From WRIS01 sp050945135 (GTDB taxonomy: Bacteria > Actinomycetota > Coriobacteriia > Coriobacteriales > Eggerthellaceae): a DNA stretch of 20,319 bases. The translations under genes were made by a program, and so were the position numbers. The notes beneath the pieces are model-generated. The model was not told where the DNA came from and did not search any database. It saw only the letters and a list, made by a program, of their open reading frames with translations. The stretch spans positions 1 through 20,319 of the forward strand of contig JBMNSJ010000038.1 of assembly GCA_050945135.1 (NCBI GenBank). Reading direction: 5' to 3'. Shown one piece after another: positions 6,729 through 14,417 of the stretch. Numbering within the stretch: position 1 is the stretch's first letter; each line of letters begins with the position of its first letter.

Positions 6729-8102
6729 ATGGCAGCACCCGTTGTTGTAGTGGGTCATCGCAACCCCGACAACGATTCGATTTGTGCAGCAGTGGCATAC
6801 GCACATTTGAAGAATGAACTAGAAAAAAGAACGGCAGAAAACAATCCTGAATACCAAATGCAGCGCTTTGTACCTGCACGCTTGGGGCCTTTGCCACCCG
6901 AAAGTGCTTGGGTGCTTGAGAAGTATGGCATCGAGATTCCAAAAGTGGTGAGTCATGTCTATGCGCGTGTAATCGATGTCATGACACCAAATCCTTACTC
7001 GATTTCTCAAAGCGCAACTCTTCTCGATGCTGGTAGATCATTACGAAAGCACAATGTGCGCGCCCTTGTTGTCTTAGATGAGAACGAGAAATATCTTGGG
7101 CTTATCACGACACGCATGCTTGCCGAGCGCTATATCTCTGCAACCGATGTGCTTGTTGATGGCGGATCGAATTCTATGGCAGTAGCTGCAGATTTGATTG
7201 CTTCCCTCGAGCAAAAAGTGGAAGAAATCACCGAAACCGATGTCTTGGTGTTGGATAAAGAGGGTCTCTTAAAAGATGCCGTCGAAGACCTCATGGAAAC
7301 AACTTTGCGCGAAGCAGTTGTGCTCGACGACGAAGACCGTTGCATTGGTATTGTTACTCGCTCTGACGTCACTACCGTTCCTCGCCGTAAAGTTATTTTG
7401 GTTGATCACAATGAAACGCGTCAAGCAGTGAGTGGCATCGAAGAAGCTGAGGTTATCGAAATACTCGATCATCATCGTATCGGTGATGTGGTTACTTCAA
7501 GTCCCATCTCGTTTATCAATCTTCCCGTTGGTTCAACGGCCACGATAGTTACCATGGAATATCGAAAGCATGGCGTTGAGATGAGCGAGGGGATTGCCGC
7601 GGTGCTTCTTTCTGCAATTCTTACCGACACAGTTGTGCTCAAGTCGCCCACCACAACGCAAATCGATCATGACCAGGCGGCTTACTTGGCAGAGGTGGCA
7701 CACGTCGATCCAGTCGAGTTTGGCTTGGACGTTTTTAAGTGCCGAGGCAACGAGGATGGCGTTCCTATCGATAAGCTCGTTGCGGCAGATGCAAAAGAAT
7801 TCCAAATGGGTGATGAGACCGCGTTAATCGCTCAGTACGAAACCATCGATCTTGCTGCGGTAATGGAGCGCGAAGACGAAATCAGGAAGCATATGCGCAA
7901 CCTTATCGAGGATCGTGGATACGAGTTCGTGCTGCTCATGGTGACCGACATCATGGCAGAAGGCTCTCAATTTCTTTGCGAGGGTAATCGCCGAGTAGTT
8001 AATCGAGTCTTCAATATTAAATGTACGGGTTCGGGAGGTACATGGATGCCGGGAGTTCTTAGCCGGAAAAAACAAGTTGCCTCTCGTATTTTAGGAGCAT
8101 AG
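6729..8102 (+). CDS. ppaC: Manganese-dependent inorganic pyrophosphatase, family II with CBS domains
   Basis: This cytoplasmic enzyme hydrolyses pyrophosphate to phosphate, pulling biosynthetic reactions forward. The 457-residue chain begins with the DHH phosphoesterase motif GHRNPDNDS (H10, D14, D16 metal ligands). CBS1 (about 75-135, VIDVMTPNPYS to LGLITTRML) and CBS2 (about 170-215, ending GIVTRSDV) are inserted next. The DHH domain then resumes with VDHNE and ILDHH (D247-H249). The DHHA2 domain closes with SRKKQV (445-450), the substrate-binding signature. No DRTGG domain lies between the CBS repeats; only about 35 residues link them. CBS-type pyrophosphatases are known to be inhibited by AMP/ADP and relieved by ATP or diadenosine polyphosphates. 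AAAAAGGAG lies before the ATG; TAGAAT at 6690 is a possible -10. Confidence 0.93.
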   Translation: MAAPVVVVGHRNPDNDSICAAVAYAHLKNELEKRTAENNPEYQMQRFVPARLGPLPPESAWVLEKYGIEIPKVVSHVYARVIDVMTPNPYSISQSATLLDAGRSLRKHNVRALVVLDENEKYLGLITTRMLAERYISATDVLVDGGSNSMAVAADLIASLEQKVEEITETDVLVLDKEGLLKDAVEDLMETTLREAVVLDDEDRCIGIVTRSDVTTVPRRKVILVDHNETRQAVSGIEEAEVIEILDHHRIGDVVTSSPISFINLPVGSTATIVTMEYRKHGVEMSEGIAAVLLSAILTDTVVLKSPTTTQIDHDQAAYLAEVAHVDPVEFGLDVFKCRGNEDGVPIDKLVAADAKEFQMGDETALIAQYETIDLAAVMEREDEIRKHMRNLIEDRGYEFVLLMVTDIMAEGSQFLCEGNRRVVNRVFNIKCTGSGGTWMPGVLSRKKQVASRILGA

Positions 8103-8111
8103 AGAAGGTAT

Positions 8112-9218
8112 ATGAATTCGAATGCCTTGATACAAACCTTTTTTGATTTAGTGAAAATCGATAGTCCTTCGCGTTCTGAAGCGCATCTTGCCTCATATTG
8201 CGAGTCCTATCTAAAGACGCTCGGCTTTGAGGTTCGATTCGATGATTCTCAAGCAGTTACTCAATCCAATACCGGAAATCTTATTGCCACGCTTGGGGGT
8301 TCAAAGCCAGGGCATATCGTATTGTCGGCGCATCTGGATTGCGTTGAGCCTTGTCGTGGGGTTGAGCCTGTTATCGATAAAGGAGTTATTCGTTCGGCGG
8401 GCGACACAATTTTAGGGGCAGATGATAAGGCGGGGATTGCTGCAATTTTTGAAGCCCTGCGGTCGGTGCTGGCTACCGAAGCCGCTCTCCCAACTATTAC
8501 GGTACTTCTTACCACCTGTGAAGAGCTAAGCTTGCTCGGGGCTTCTTGTCTCTCGGAAGAGATCTTCGCAGATTGTCCATCCTGTTTTGTTTTTGATGCA
8601 GACGGAAAGCCAGGAACCATTATTGTTGGCTCGCCGTATCACTATAGTTTTAAGGCGACATTTTCTGGGAGAGGGGCTCATGCTGGAGTAGAGCCCGAGC
8701 AGGGAATTTCCAGTATCCAGATGGCTTCGCATGCTATCGAGCTGATGAATCTAGGAAGGCTCGATGATTGCTCAACTGCAAATGTCGGAATAATTGAAGG
8801 GGGCCATGAAACCAATATTGTTCCGGATTATTGCGTGATTCAGGGAGAGTGTCGCTCCTTGTATAAAGACAGAGTTGAGGAGATTCGTTCTCAAATTACG
8901 GGTGCCTGTAGTGCTGGTGCAAAATGCTTTGGCGGAGAAGCGAATATCGGATGGGAACTAGATTACCCAGGACTTTTGTATGAGGAAGGCGATCAGCTCG
9001 TGCAATTTCTTGCGCATGCGGCACGTCAAGTGGGTCTTGAGCCGCGCTTCTCTATTACGGGCGGCGGTGCCGACACCAATATACTGGGTGCAAAGGGGGC
9101 TCGCGCTGTTACCCTCGGAATCGGTATGGCTGCATTCCACTCTCTTGATGAGCATATAGAGGTGCAAGACCTCGAAGATATTGCTCGATTCTGCGAGGCA
9201 ATTATCACATCCTCATAG
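8112..9218 (+). CDS. M20-family metallopeptidase (PepT-like)
   Basis: This is a 368-residue two-zinc hydrolase of peptidase clan MH, most like tripeptidase T-related M20 proteins. Likely ligands and catalytic residues are H74 and D76 in SAHLD, the bridging D104 in LGADDKAG, the catalytic E137 with E138 in TCEELSLLGA, D162 or D164 in VFDADG, and H343 in FHSLDEH. The dimerisation (lid) domain spans about 175-285, with SGRGAHAGVEPEQG and VGIIEGGHETNIVPD. It begins 9 bp after the pyrophosphatase stop with GAGAAGG as ribosome site, so the two are probably one transcript. The substrate (tripeptide or another N-acyl amino acid) is not determined by sequence. Confidence 0.85.
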   Translation: MNSNALIQTFFDLVKIDSPSRSEAHLASYCESYLKTLGFEVRFDDSQAVTQSNTGNLIATLGGSKPGHIVLSAHLDCVEPCRGVEPVIDKGVIRSAGDTILGADDKAGIAAIFEALRSVLATEAALPTITVLLTTCEELSLLGASCLSEEIFADCPSCFVFDADGKPGTIIVGSPYHYSFKATFSGRGAHAGVEPEQGISSIQMASHAIELMNLGRLDDCSTANVGIIEGGHETNIVPDYCVIQGECRSLYKDRVEEIRSQITGACSAGAKCFGGEANIGWELDYPGLLYEEGDQLVQFLAHAARQVGLEPRFSITGGGADTNILGAKGARAVTLGIGMAAFHSLDEHIEVQDLEDIARFCEAIITSS

Positions 9219-9604
9219 CCACGGGCGGTGCTGATAGCTGAGGGAGCGATGTGGTGTATTCGCTGAACTAAAAGCCAGCAAATTCGAGATAGTCTTAGTG
9301 GATGTTACTTTTAACATGCCGCGCATCTCACCTTCGAGTAGCCCAAGAGATTGGCGAGCTAATCCTGGGGAGGCAAGTCTTCATGCGTGCGATTCCTCAT
9401 GCGGTCTGAATCTCATCTTTTCCGCAGTTTGCTAGTACGGAATTGCGATAGCTTACGCTTTTGGGAAAGAAAATGAAGCTGTAAGCTTGATTCTGATTCC
9501 CAGCTTCTAAGTAGTACCTGGTCAGATATTCTGCGGGATAGGCAAGGTGTAAGCAATCGAATTTTCGTGCTTCAGCCGCGCCGTTTCTTTCAAATAGCTA
9601 AAAC

Positions 9605-9802
9605 GCAGAAATTAGCTTCTTCGTGACACAAAAACCCTTTCACTTGTCAATGTTCACGTTGTTTCGCTATCAGAGGGGGTCTCAAAATCTAGCCGCACAT
9701 AAAATGCCTGTTCACAAGAGATGCGTTGCTGCAATGGGATTCCAAGAAAGCACGCGAGAACATGCGACGTGCAAGCGAAAGGGTTTTTGTGCCAAATTCT
9801 GC
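9605..9802. repeat. Long imperfect inverted repeat (MITE-like or structured RNA)
   Basis: CACAAAAACCCTTTC (9627-9641) and its exact complement at 9777-9791 form a 15-bp perfect core. The core extends inward by CTTG/CAAG after one mismatch. Outward it extends to GCAGAAATT/AAATTCTGC (9605-9613 and 9794-9802, 8 of 9) across an uneven internal loop. Further inside, ATGTTC (about 9650) faces GAACAT (about 9759). The result is a roughly 200-nt cruciform or RNA hairpin without coding sequence. Its nature (MITE remnant, non-coding RNA, or chance) is open. Confidence 0.55.
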
Positions 9803-10059
9803 CATGAAAGTCAAAAGTAGATTGCTCTCACCTGTGCTCGATTGCTCCAACCTGCCGAAAGTCACTCTAATCTGCATCCGACCACGCCAAGCGAGAGCAG
9901 TTTACCTTTAGAAAATCGACTAAGCCCCGTGTGGACAACTCCAACTTACGTACAAAAATTTGCAGAATACTTGAAATTTTTTGAGCGGTTTGGCAAGACT
10001 TCAAGTTAAGCAGGGGAGATAGTCGAAAGTTGTAATAGACACTCCCGGATGCGTGGCGT

Positions 10060-10088
10060 TTGACAAGCCTGTTCGGCGGTGATAAAGT
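10060..10088 (+). promoter_or_regulatory. Probable promoter of the str/S10 operon
   Basis: Consensus -35 TTGACA (10060-10065) is followed after 17 nt by TAAAGT (10083-10088), preceded by TGA as an extended -10 (TGNTAAAGT). The predicted start near 10095 leaves a leader of about 270 nt before rpsL. It is the best promoter match in the 1.1-kb gap and points at the ribosomal operon. Confidence 0.55.
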
Positions 10089-10205
10089 TCTCCGTCGCGC
10101 CTTTAAAAGAGACGCACTGTTTTCGTGTGCATAACAGCTGAATGCATATGATAACAAAAAGCGAATTTGACCAGAGAAAAACATTGTTTGAACAGGTTAG
10201 ATGAG

Positions 10206-10346
10206 CAAAGCATGAATCAGGGTTTTTGTGAAAGATGAGATTGCTTTGAAGCTGGTTTATAACAAATGAAGCGTATTTCGTTACGTGGAATGAGCAAAAA
10301 TTAGCTTGAAATGAAAGATTGCCTTCGCAGAAAGCCATCAAGTTAG
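10206..10346 (+). promoter_or_regulatory. Structured leader upstream of rpsL
   Basis: Two helices are possible in the leader RNA. The first is CAAAGCA (10206-10212) with TGCTTTG (10242-10248). The second is TTAGCTTGA (10301-10309) with TCAAGTTAG (10338-10346), nine pairs including two G-U. The second ends 3 nt before the rpsL ribosome site AAGGAG (10350-10355), where it could influence initiation. Function is inferred only. Confidence 0.35.
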
Positions 10347-10362
10347 ATGAAGGAGTATAGAT

Positions 10363-10737
10363 TTGCCAACGATTAATCAATTGGTCCGCAAGGGCCGCCA
10401 GAAGTCGGTTGAGAATAAGAAGACACCGGCTCTGAAGGGTAACCCGCAAAAGCGCGGCGTTTGCACCCGTGTGTATACCACTACACCAAAGAAACCAAAT
10501 TCAGCGCTTCGTAAAGTTTGCCGCGTGCGTTTGGTTAACGGAATGGAAGTAACCGCATACATTCCCGGTATTGGACACAATCTCCAGGAGCATTCAATGG
10601 TGCTTATCCGCGGAGGCCGTGTTAAAGACCTTCCTGGTGTGCGTTATAAGGTCATCCGTGCAGCTCTTGACTGTGCTGCTGTTGATAACCGTCAGCAGGC
10701 TCGTAGCCGTTACGGCGCTAAGAAGCCTAAGAATTAA
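10363..10737 (+). CDS. rpsL: 30S ribosomal protein S12
   Basis: S12 sits at the decoding centre of the small subunit and contributes to translational accuracy. The 124 residues are full length (MPTINQLVRKGR to the basic tail KKPKN), with the conserved TTTPKKPNSALRKVCRVRL and GGRVKDLPGVRYKVIR. K43 and K88 are both wild type, the positions where substitutions classically give streptomycin resistance, so this allele predicts sensitivity through S12. The start is TTG, with AAGGAG seven nt upstream; no ATG gives the conserved N-terminus. It is the first gene of the joined ribosomal operon, behind a long leader. Confidence 0.98.
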   Translation: MPTINQLVRKGRQKSVENKKTPALKGNPQKRGVCTRVYTTTPKKPNSALRKVCRVRLVNGMEVTAYIPGIGHNLQEHSMVLIRGGRVKDLPGVRYKVIRAALDCAAVDNRQQARSRYGAKKPKN

Positions 10738-10745
10738 TGAAGTAA

Positions 10746-10796
10746 GTCGCGCGGGCTGAACTCAGCCTAATGGGCAAAATGCCCCGAAGCGCGCAC
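10746..10796 (+). promoter_or_regulatory. Three-way-junction RNA in rpsL-rpsG spacer (candidate S7 feedback site)
   Basis: The outer stem CGCGC (10748-10752) pairs with GCGCG (10789-10793), and GT/AC can extend it across a bulge. Inside are hairpin GGCTG-AACT-CAGCC (10754-10767, with A-T closing the loop if drawn tighter) and hairpin GGGC-AAAAT-GCCC (10772-10784). No T-tract follows, so it is not a terminator. In E. coli the same spacer binds S7 to repress the str operon; a similar role here is inference. Confidence 0.5.
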
Positions 10797-10814
10797 AATG
10801 ATTAAGGAGAGCAT

Positions 10815-11285
10815 ATGCCGCGTCGTGCAGCAGCAGTCCGTCGTGAAACACAGCCGGACGCAACATATAACAACCGTTTGGTCACGCAGCTGATCAACAA
10901 AGTCCTTCTTGATGGCAAGAAGAGCTTGGCCGAAGGTATCGTTTACGGTGCTTTTGAGATCATCGAGAAGAAGACCGAGACCGATCCTTTGACCATTTTC
11001 AAGAAGGCCATGGATAATGTACGTCCTACCCTCGAGGTCAAACCGAAGCGTGTCGGTGGCGCAACCTATCAGGTCCCGACGGAAGTTAACTCCCGTCGTT
11101 CCACCACTCTTGCTATCCGCTGGATCGTTGACTATTCACGTAGTCGCAAAGAGAAGACCATGAAAGAGCGTCTTGCCGCAGAGATCATGGATGCCGCCGA
11201 GAATACCGGCTCTTCCGTAAAGAAACGCGAAGACCTCTACAAGATGGCCGAGTCGAACCGTGCATTCTCGCACTATCGCTTCTAA
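10815..11285 (+). CDS. rpsG: 30S ribosomal protein S7
   Basis: S7 is a primary 16S rRNA-binding protein that nucleates the head of the small subunit. The 156-residue product has the normal bacterial length, starting MPRRAAAVRRE, with VRPTLEVKPKRVGGATYQVP and RRSTTLAIRWIVDYSRSRKEK in the rRNA-binding core and the tail NRAFSHYRF. TTAAGGAGAG provides a strong ribosome site. The 77-bp spacer before it carries a branched RNA structure, the place where S7 autoregulation occurs in E. coli. fusA starts 14 bp after its stop. Confidence 0.98.
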   Translation: MPRRAAAVRRETQPDATYNNRLVTQLINKVLLDGKKSLAEGIVYGAFEIIEKKTETDPLTIFKKAMDNVRPTLEVKPKRVGGATYQVPTEVNSRRSTTLAIRWIVDYSRSRKEKTMKERLAAEIMDAAENTGSSVKKREDLYKMAESNRAFSHYRF

Positions 11286-11299
11286 GGGGTGTTGCGCAA

Positions 11300-13402
11300 A
11301 TGTCTAAAGCACCTTTGAAGGATACTCGTAATATTGGCATTATGGCCCATATTGATGCGGGTAAAACAACCACTACTGAGCGCATCCTCTTCTATACCGG
11401 TAAGACTCATAAGATCGGCGAAGTTCATGATGGCGCAGCTACCATGGACTGGATGGTCCAAGAGCAGGAGCGCGGTGTAACCATCAGCAGTGCTGCAACT
11501 ACCTGTTTCTGGGACAAAGATGATGTTAACTATCGTATTCAGATCATCGATACTCCGGGCCACGTTGACTTCACTTCAGAAGTTGAGCGTTCGCTCCGTG
11601 TACTTGATGGTGCTGTTGCGGTATTTGATGCTGTTGCTGGTGTCCAGCCTCAGTCCGAGACAGTTTGGCGCCAAGCACATCGCTACAACGTTCCTCGTAT
11701 CGCCTATATCAATAAGTACGACCGCGTAGGCGCAGATTTCTTCAATGCGATCCAGACCATGAAGGATCGCTTGGATGCACCTGCTGTTGCAGCTCAGCTT
11801 CCTATGGGCGCTGAGGATGGATTCTGGGGTCTCATCGACCTTGTGACCATGACGGCGTGGGACTTCAAGCCTGATGAGAATGGCATGACGTATCCTGAGC
11901 CTCTGGATGCTATCCCTGATGAGTTCCTTGAGGATGCACAGATGTATCGTCAAGAGCTTCTTGAGGCTGCCGCAGATTGCGACGATGACCTCATGGATAA
12001 GGTCCTTATGGAAGAAGAGGTCAGTGTTGAGGAGTTCAAGACTGCCATCCGTAAGGGTACGATCGCGTGTGAGTTGAACCCAGTATTCTGCGGTTCTTCA
12101 TATAAGAACAAAGGTCTTCAAGAGCTTCTCGATGCTGTTGTCGATTATCTGCCTTCACCACTTGATGTTGATGCTATCAAAGGCGTTAATCCTGACACAG
12201 GTGAAGAAGATGAGCGTCCTTCTGATCCGAAAGCACCGTTCGCGGCTCTTGCTTTCAAGATCATGACCGATCCCTTCGTTGGTAAACTTACCTACTTCCG
12301 CGTGTACTCTGGAACGCTTGATGCTGGTTCATACGTGATCAACGCAACGAACGGCAAGAAAGAGCGCATTGGTCGTCTTCTCGAGATGCATTCGAACAAT
12401 CGTGTTGACATCGATAGCTGTTCTGCTGGCGATATCTGTGCGGCTGTTGGACTGAAGGCTACCACCACCGGTGATACCCTGTGTGACGAGTCAGCACCGA
12501 TCATTCTTGAGTCGATGAATTTCCCTGACCCAGTTATCGATATCGCTATCGAGCCTAAGACTAAAGCTGAGCAGGATAAACTTTCCGTTGCTCTTCAGAA
12601 GCTCGCTGAAGAGGATCCGACCTTCAAGGTCTCTACCAACTCTGAGACCGGTCAGACCATTATCGCTGGTATGGGTGAGCTTCACCTCGAGATCATCGTT
12701 GATCGTCTGCTCCGTGAGTTCAAGGTCGAGGCTAACGTTGGTAAACCGCAGGTTGCTTATCGCGAGACTGCAACGAAGCCGGTCAACAACGCAGAAGGTA
12801 AATTCGTACGTCAGTCCGGTGGTCGTGGTCAGTATGGTCACGCCGTCATTAACCTTGTTCCCCAAGAAGCGGGCGATGGCTACGAGTTCGACAACAAGAT
12901 CGTTGGCGGTATCATTCCTAAGGAATATATCACCCCTGTCGATAAAGGTATTCAAGAAGCACTCAACTCCGGCGTACTTGCTGGTTATCCCGTCGTCGAC
13001 ATCAAGGTCGAATTGATTGACGGTTCATATCATGATGTTGACTCCTCTGAAGGTGCATTTAAGATCGCTGGTTCTATGGCAGTCAAAGATGCTCTCAAGA
13101 AGTCGAATCCTGTTATCCTCGAGCCTATGATGTCGGTCGAGGTCGAGACCCCTGAAGAGTACATGGGCGATGTTATGGGCAACCTGAGCAGTCGTCGTGG
13201 TCAGATCCAGGGTATGGGAGATCGTGGTAATGCCAAGGTCATCAATGCAAAGGTTCCTTTGAGTGAAATGTTCGGTTATGCGACCGACCTTCGAAGTGGT
13301 ACACAGGGACGAGCTGTCTATACGATGCAGTTCGACTCTTACGAACCGGTTCCGAAGAACGTTGCAGAAGAGATTATCAGCAAGGCTGGCGGAAACGCAT
13401 AA
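11300..13402 (+). CDS. fusA: Elongation factor G
   Basis: EF-G is the GTPase that drives tRNA-mRNA translocation and, with RRF, ribosome recycling. The 700 residues are full length. G1 is AHIDAGKTTT (16-25, K22), the switch region is around RGVTISSAATT, G3 is DTPGHVDFT (from D84), and G4 is NKYD (138-141). G4 is usually NKMD, so tyrosine at the variable third position is slightly unusual but keeps the specificity residues. Domains II-V follow, with RQSGGRGQYGHAVINLVPQE in domain IV and YMGDVMGNLSSRRGQIQGM in domain V. The ribosome site is weak (AAGGGG overlapping the rpsG end), suggesting coupling. No tuf follows, unlike many str operons. Confidence 0.98.
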   Translation: MSKAPLKDTRNIGIMAHIDAGKTTTTERILFYTGKTHKIGEVHDGAATMDWMVQEQERGVTISSAATTCFWDKDDVNYRIQIIDTPGHVDFTSEVERSLRVLDGAVAVFDAVAGVQPQSETVWRQAHRYNVPRIAYINKYDRVGADFFNAIQTMKDRLDAPAVAAQLPMGAEDGFWGLIDLVTMTAWDFKPDENGMTYPEPLDAIPDEFLEDAQMYRQELLEAAADCDDDLMDKVLMEEEVSVEEFKTAIRKGTIACELNPVFCGSSYKNKGLQELLDAVVDYLPSPLDVDAIKGVNPDTGEEDERPSDPKAPFAALAFKIMTDPFVGKLTYFRVYSGTLDAGSYVINATNGKKERIGRLLEMHSNNRVDIDSCSAGDICAAVGLKATTTGDTLCDESAPIILESMNFPDPVIDIAIEPKTKAEQDKLSVALQKLAEEDPTFKVSTNSETGQTIIAGMGELHLEIIVDRLLREFKVEANVGKPQVAYRETATKPVNNAEGKFVRQSGGRGQYGHAVINLVPQEAGDGYEFDNKIVGGIIPKEYITPVDKGIQEALNSGVLAGYPVVDIKVELIDGSYHDVDSSEGAFKIAGSMAVKDALKKSNPVILEPMMSVEVETPEEYMGDVMGNLSSRRGQIQGMGDRGNAKVINAKVPLSEMFGYATDLRSGTQGRAVYTMQFDSYEPVPKNVAEEIISKAGGNA

Positions 13403-13450
13403 GCCGCAAGGCACATGCGATTCAGCTTATGCATATTGGAGGTATAACAA

Positions 13451-13759
13451 GTGGCTAATCAAAAAATCCGCATCCGCTTAAAGGGGTATGACCATGAGAT
13501 CGTGGACCAATCCACCAAGCTCATCGTCGATACCGCTCAAAAGACGGGTGCAAAAGTATCAGGTCCTATTCCGCTGCCGACAGAGCGCAACATGTATTGT
13601 GTCGTGCGTGGTCCCCACGTGGATAAAGACTCTCGTGAGCAGTTCGAAATGCGTACTCATAAGCGTCTGATCGACATCTTGGAGCCGACCCCTAACACGG
13701 TCGACTCACTCATGCGTCTTGATCTTCCGGCTGGCGTCGATATCGAAATCAAGCTGTAA
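13451..13759 (+). CDS. rpsJ: 30S ribosomal protein S10
   Basis: S10 is a head protein of the small subunit and, as NusE, part of transcription antitermination complexes. The 102 residues match the full family: IRIRLKGYDHEIVDQS, GPIPLPTERNMYCVVRGPHVDKDSREQFE (in part) and LMRLDLPAGVDIEIKL. The start is GTG with TTGGAGGT upstream. The 48-bp gap from fusA has no terminator-like hairpin, so the S10 genes look joined to the str genes as one long operon; the usual tuf gene is not between them. Confidence 0.97.
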   Translation: MANQKIRIRLKGYDHEIVDQSTKLIVDTAQKTGAKVSGPIPLPTERNMYCVVRGPHVDKDSREQFEMRTHKRLIDILEPTPNTVDSLMRLDLPAGVDIEIKL

Positions 13760-13773
13760 GGGTGTGATGTAAG

Positions 13774-14397
13774 ATGATTAAAACTATCTACGGTAAGAAG
13801 CTGGGTATGACCCAGGTCTTCGACGAGAATGATCGCGCATTGCCGATCACCGTCATTCAGGCTGAGCCTAATAAGGTCTGTCAGGTAAAGACTTCTGATA
13901 CCGATGGCTACGAAGCTATTCAGCTTGGCTTCGGTGCTATCAAAGAGAAGAAGGTCAACAAACCTATGGCAGGACACTTCAAAAAACAAGGTGTAGAGCC
14001 TAAGCGTTATCTTCGTGAGGTACGCGTTGATGCTGCATCTGAGTATCAGGTCGGCGACGAGGTAACGGTGACTGTTCTCAATGAAGCTAAAAAGGTCGAC
14101 GTTACCGCTACTTCAAAAGGTAAGGGCTTCGCTGGTGTTATGAAGCGCTATAACTTTGGCGGCGGCCCTGGTGGACATGGTTCGCATTTCCATCGTGCTC
14201 CCGGTTCAATCGGTCAGTGCGCATCGCCATCACGCGTGTTCAAAGGCGTGAAGCTTCCCGGTCACATGGGTTGTGATACGGTCACAACAAAGAACCTCAC
14301 GGTTGTGAGAATCGATGAGGAGCAGAATCTCATCATGGTGAAAGGTGCAGTTCCTGGCGGGAAGAACGCTGTTGTTCGTATCCGCTTGGCACAATAA
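13774..14397 (+). CDS. rplC: 50S ribosomal protein L3
   Basis: L3 is an early-assembly protein whose extended loop reaches the peptidyl-transferase centre. The 207 residues are normal length. Clear features are the N-terminal barrel start KTIYGKKLGMTQVFDE, the loop GPGGHGSHFHRAPGSIGQCASP with the glutamine usually methylated by PrmB, and the tail LIMVKGAVPGGKNAVVRI. It starts 14 bp after rpsJ with AAGGGTG as ribosome site and is followed by rplD after 20 bp. Confidence 0.97.
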   Translation: MIKTIYGKKLGMTQVFDENDRALPITVIQAEPNKVCQVKTSDTDGYEAIQLGFGAIKEKKVNKPMAGHFKKQGVEPKRYLREVRVDAASEYQVGDEVTVTVLNEAKKVDVTATSKGKGFAGVMKRYNFGGGPGGHGSHFHRAPGSIGQCASPSRVFKGVKLPGHMGCDTVTTKNLTVVRIDEEQNLIMVKGAVPGGKNAVVRIRLAQ

Positions 14398-14417
14398 ATT
14401 CCAAGGAGTAAGTCATT

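Larger units (their letters stand above)
9219..10362. other. 1.1-kb stretch without a credible gene
   Basis: Only short, overlapping reading frames without recognisable motifs occur on either strand. I saw no tRNA T-loop motif and no RNase P, tmRNA or SRP RNA core motif. Contents: an inverted repeat GAAGCTG/CAGCTTC (9474-9508), a long imperfect hairpin (9605-9802), an inverted repeat ACTTGAA/TTCAAGT (9970-10007), a promoter (10060-10088), and a leader with further hairpins up to rpsL. Confidence 0.6.

Noticed and set aside
9867..10184. Minus-strand 105-codon frame in the 1.1-kb gap
   Set aside because: No domain, no ribosome site and no neighbours in operon; composition fits a chance frame in non-coding DNA.
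10006..10449. Minus-strand frame of 147 codons covering the rpsL leader and rpsL 5' end
   Set aside because: No motif or ribosome site, Cys/Leu/Ser-rich composition of a chance frame, and it runs antisense through the conserved rpsL start.
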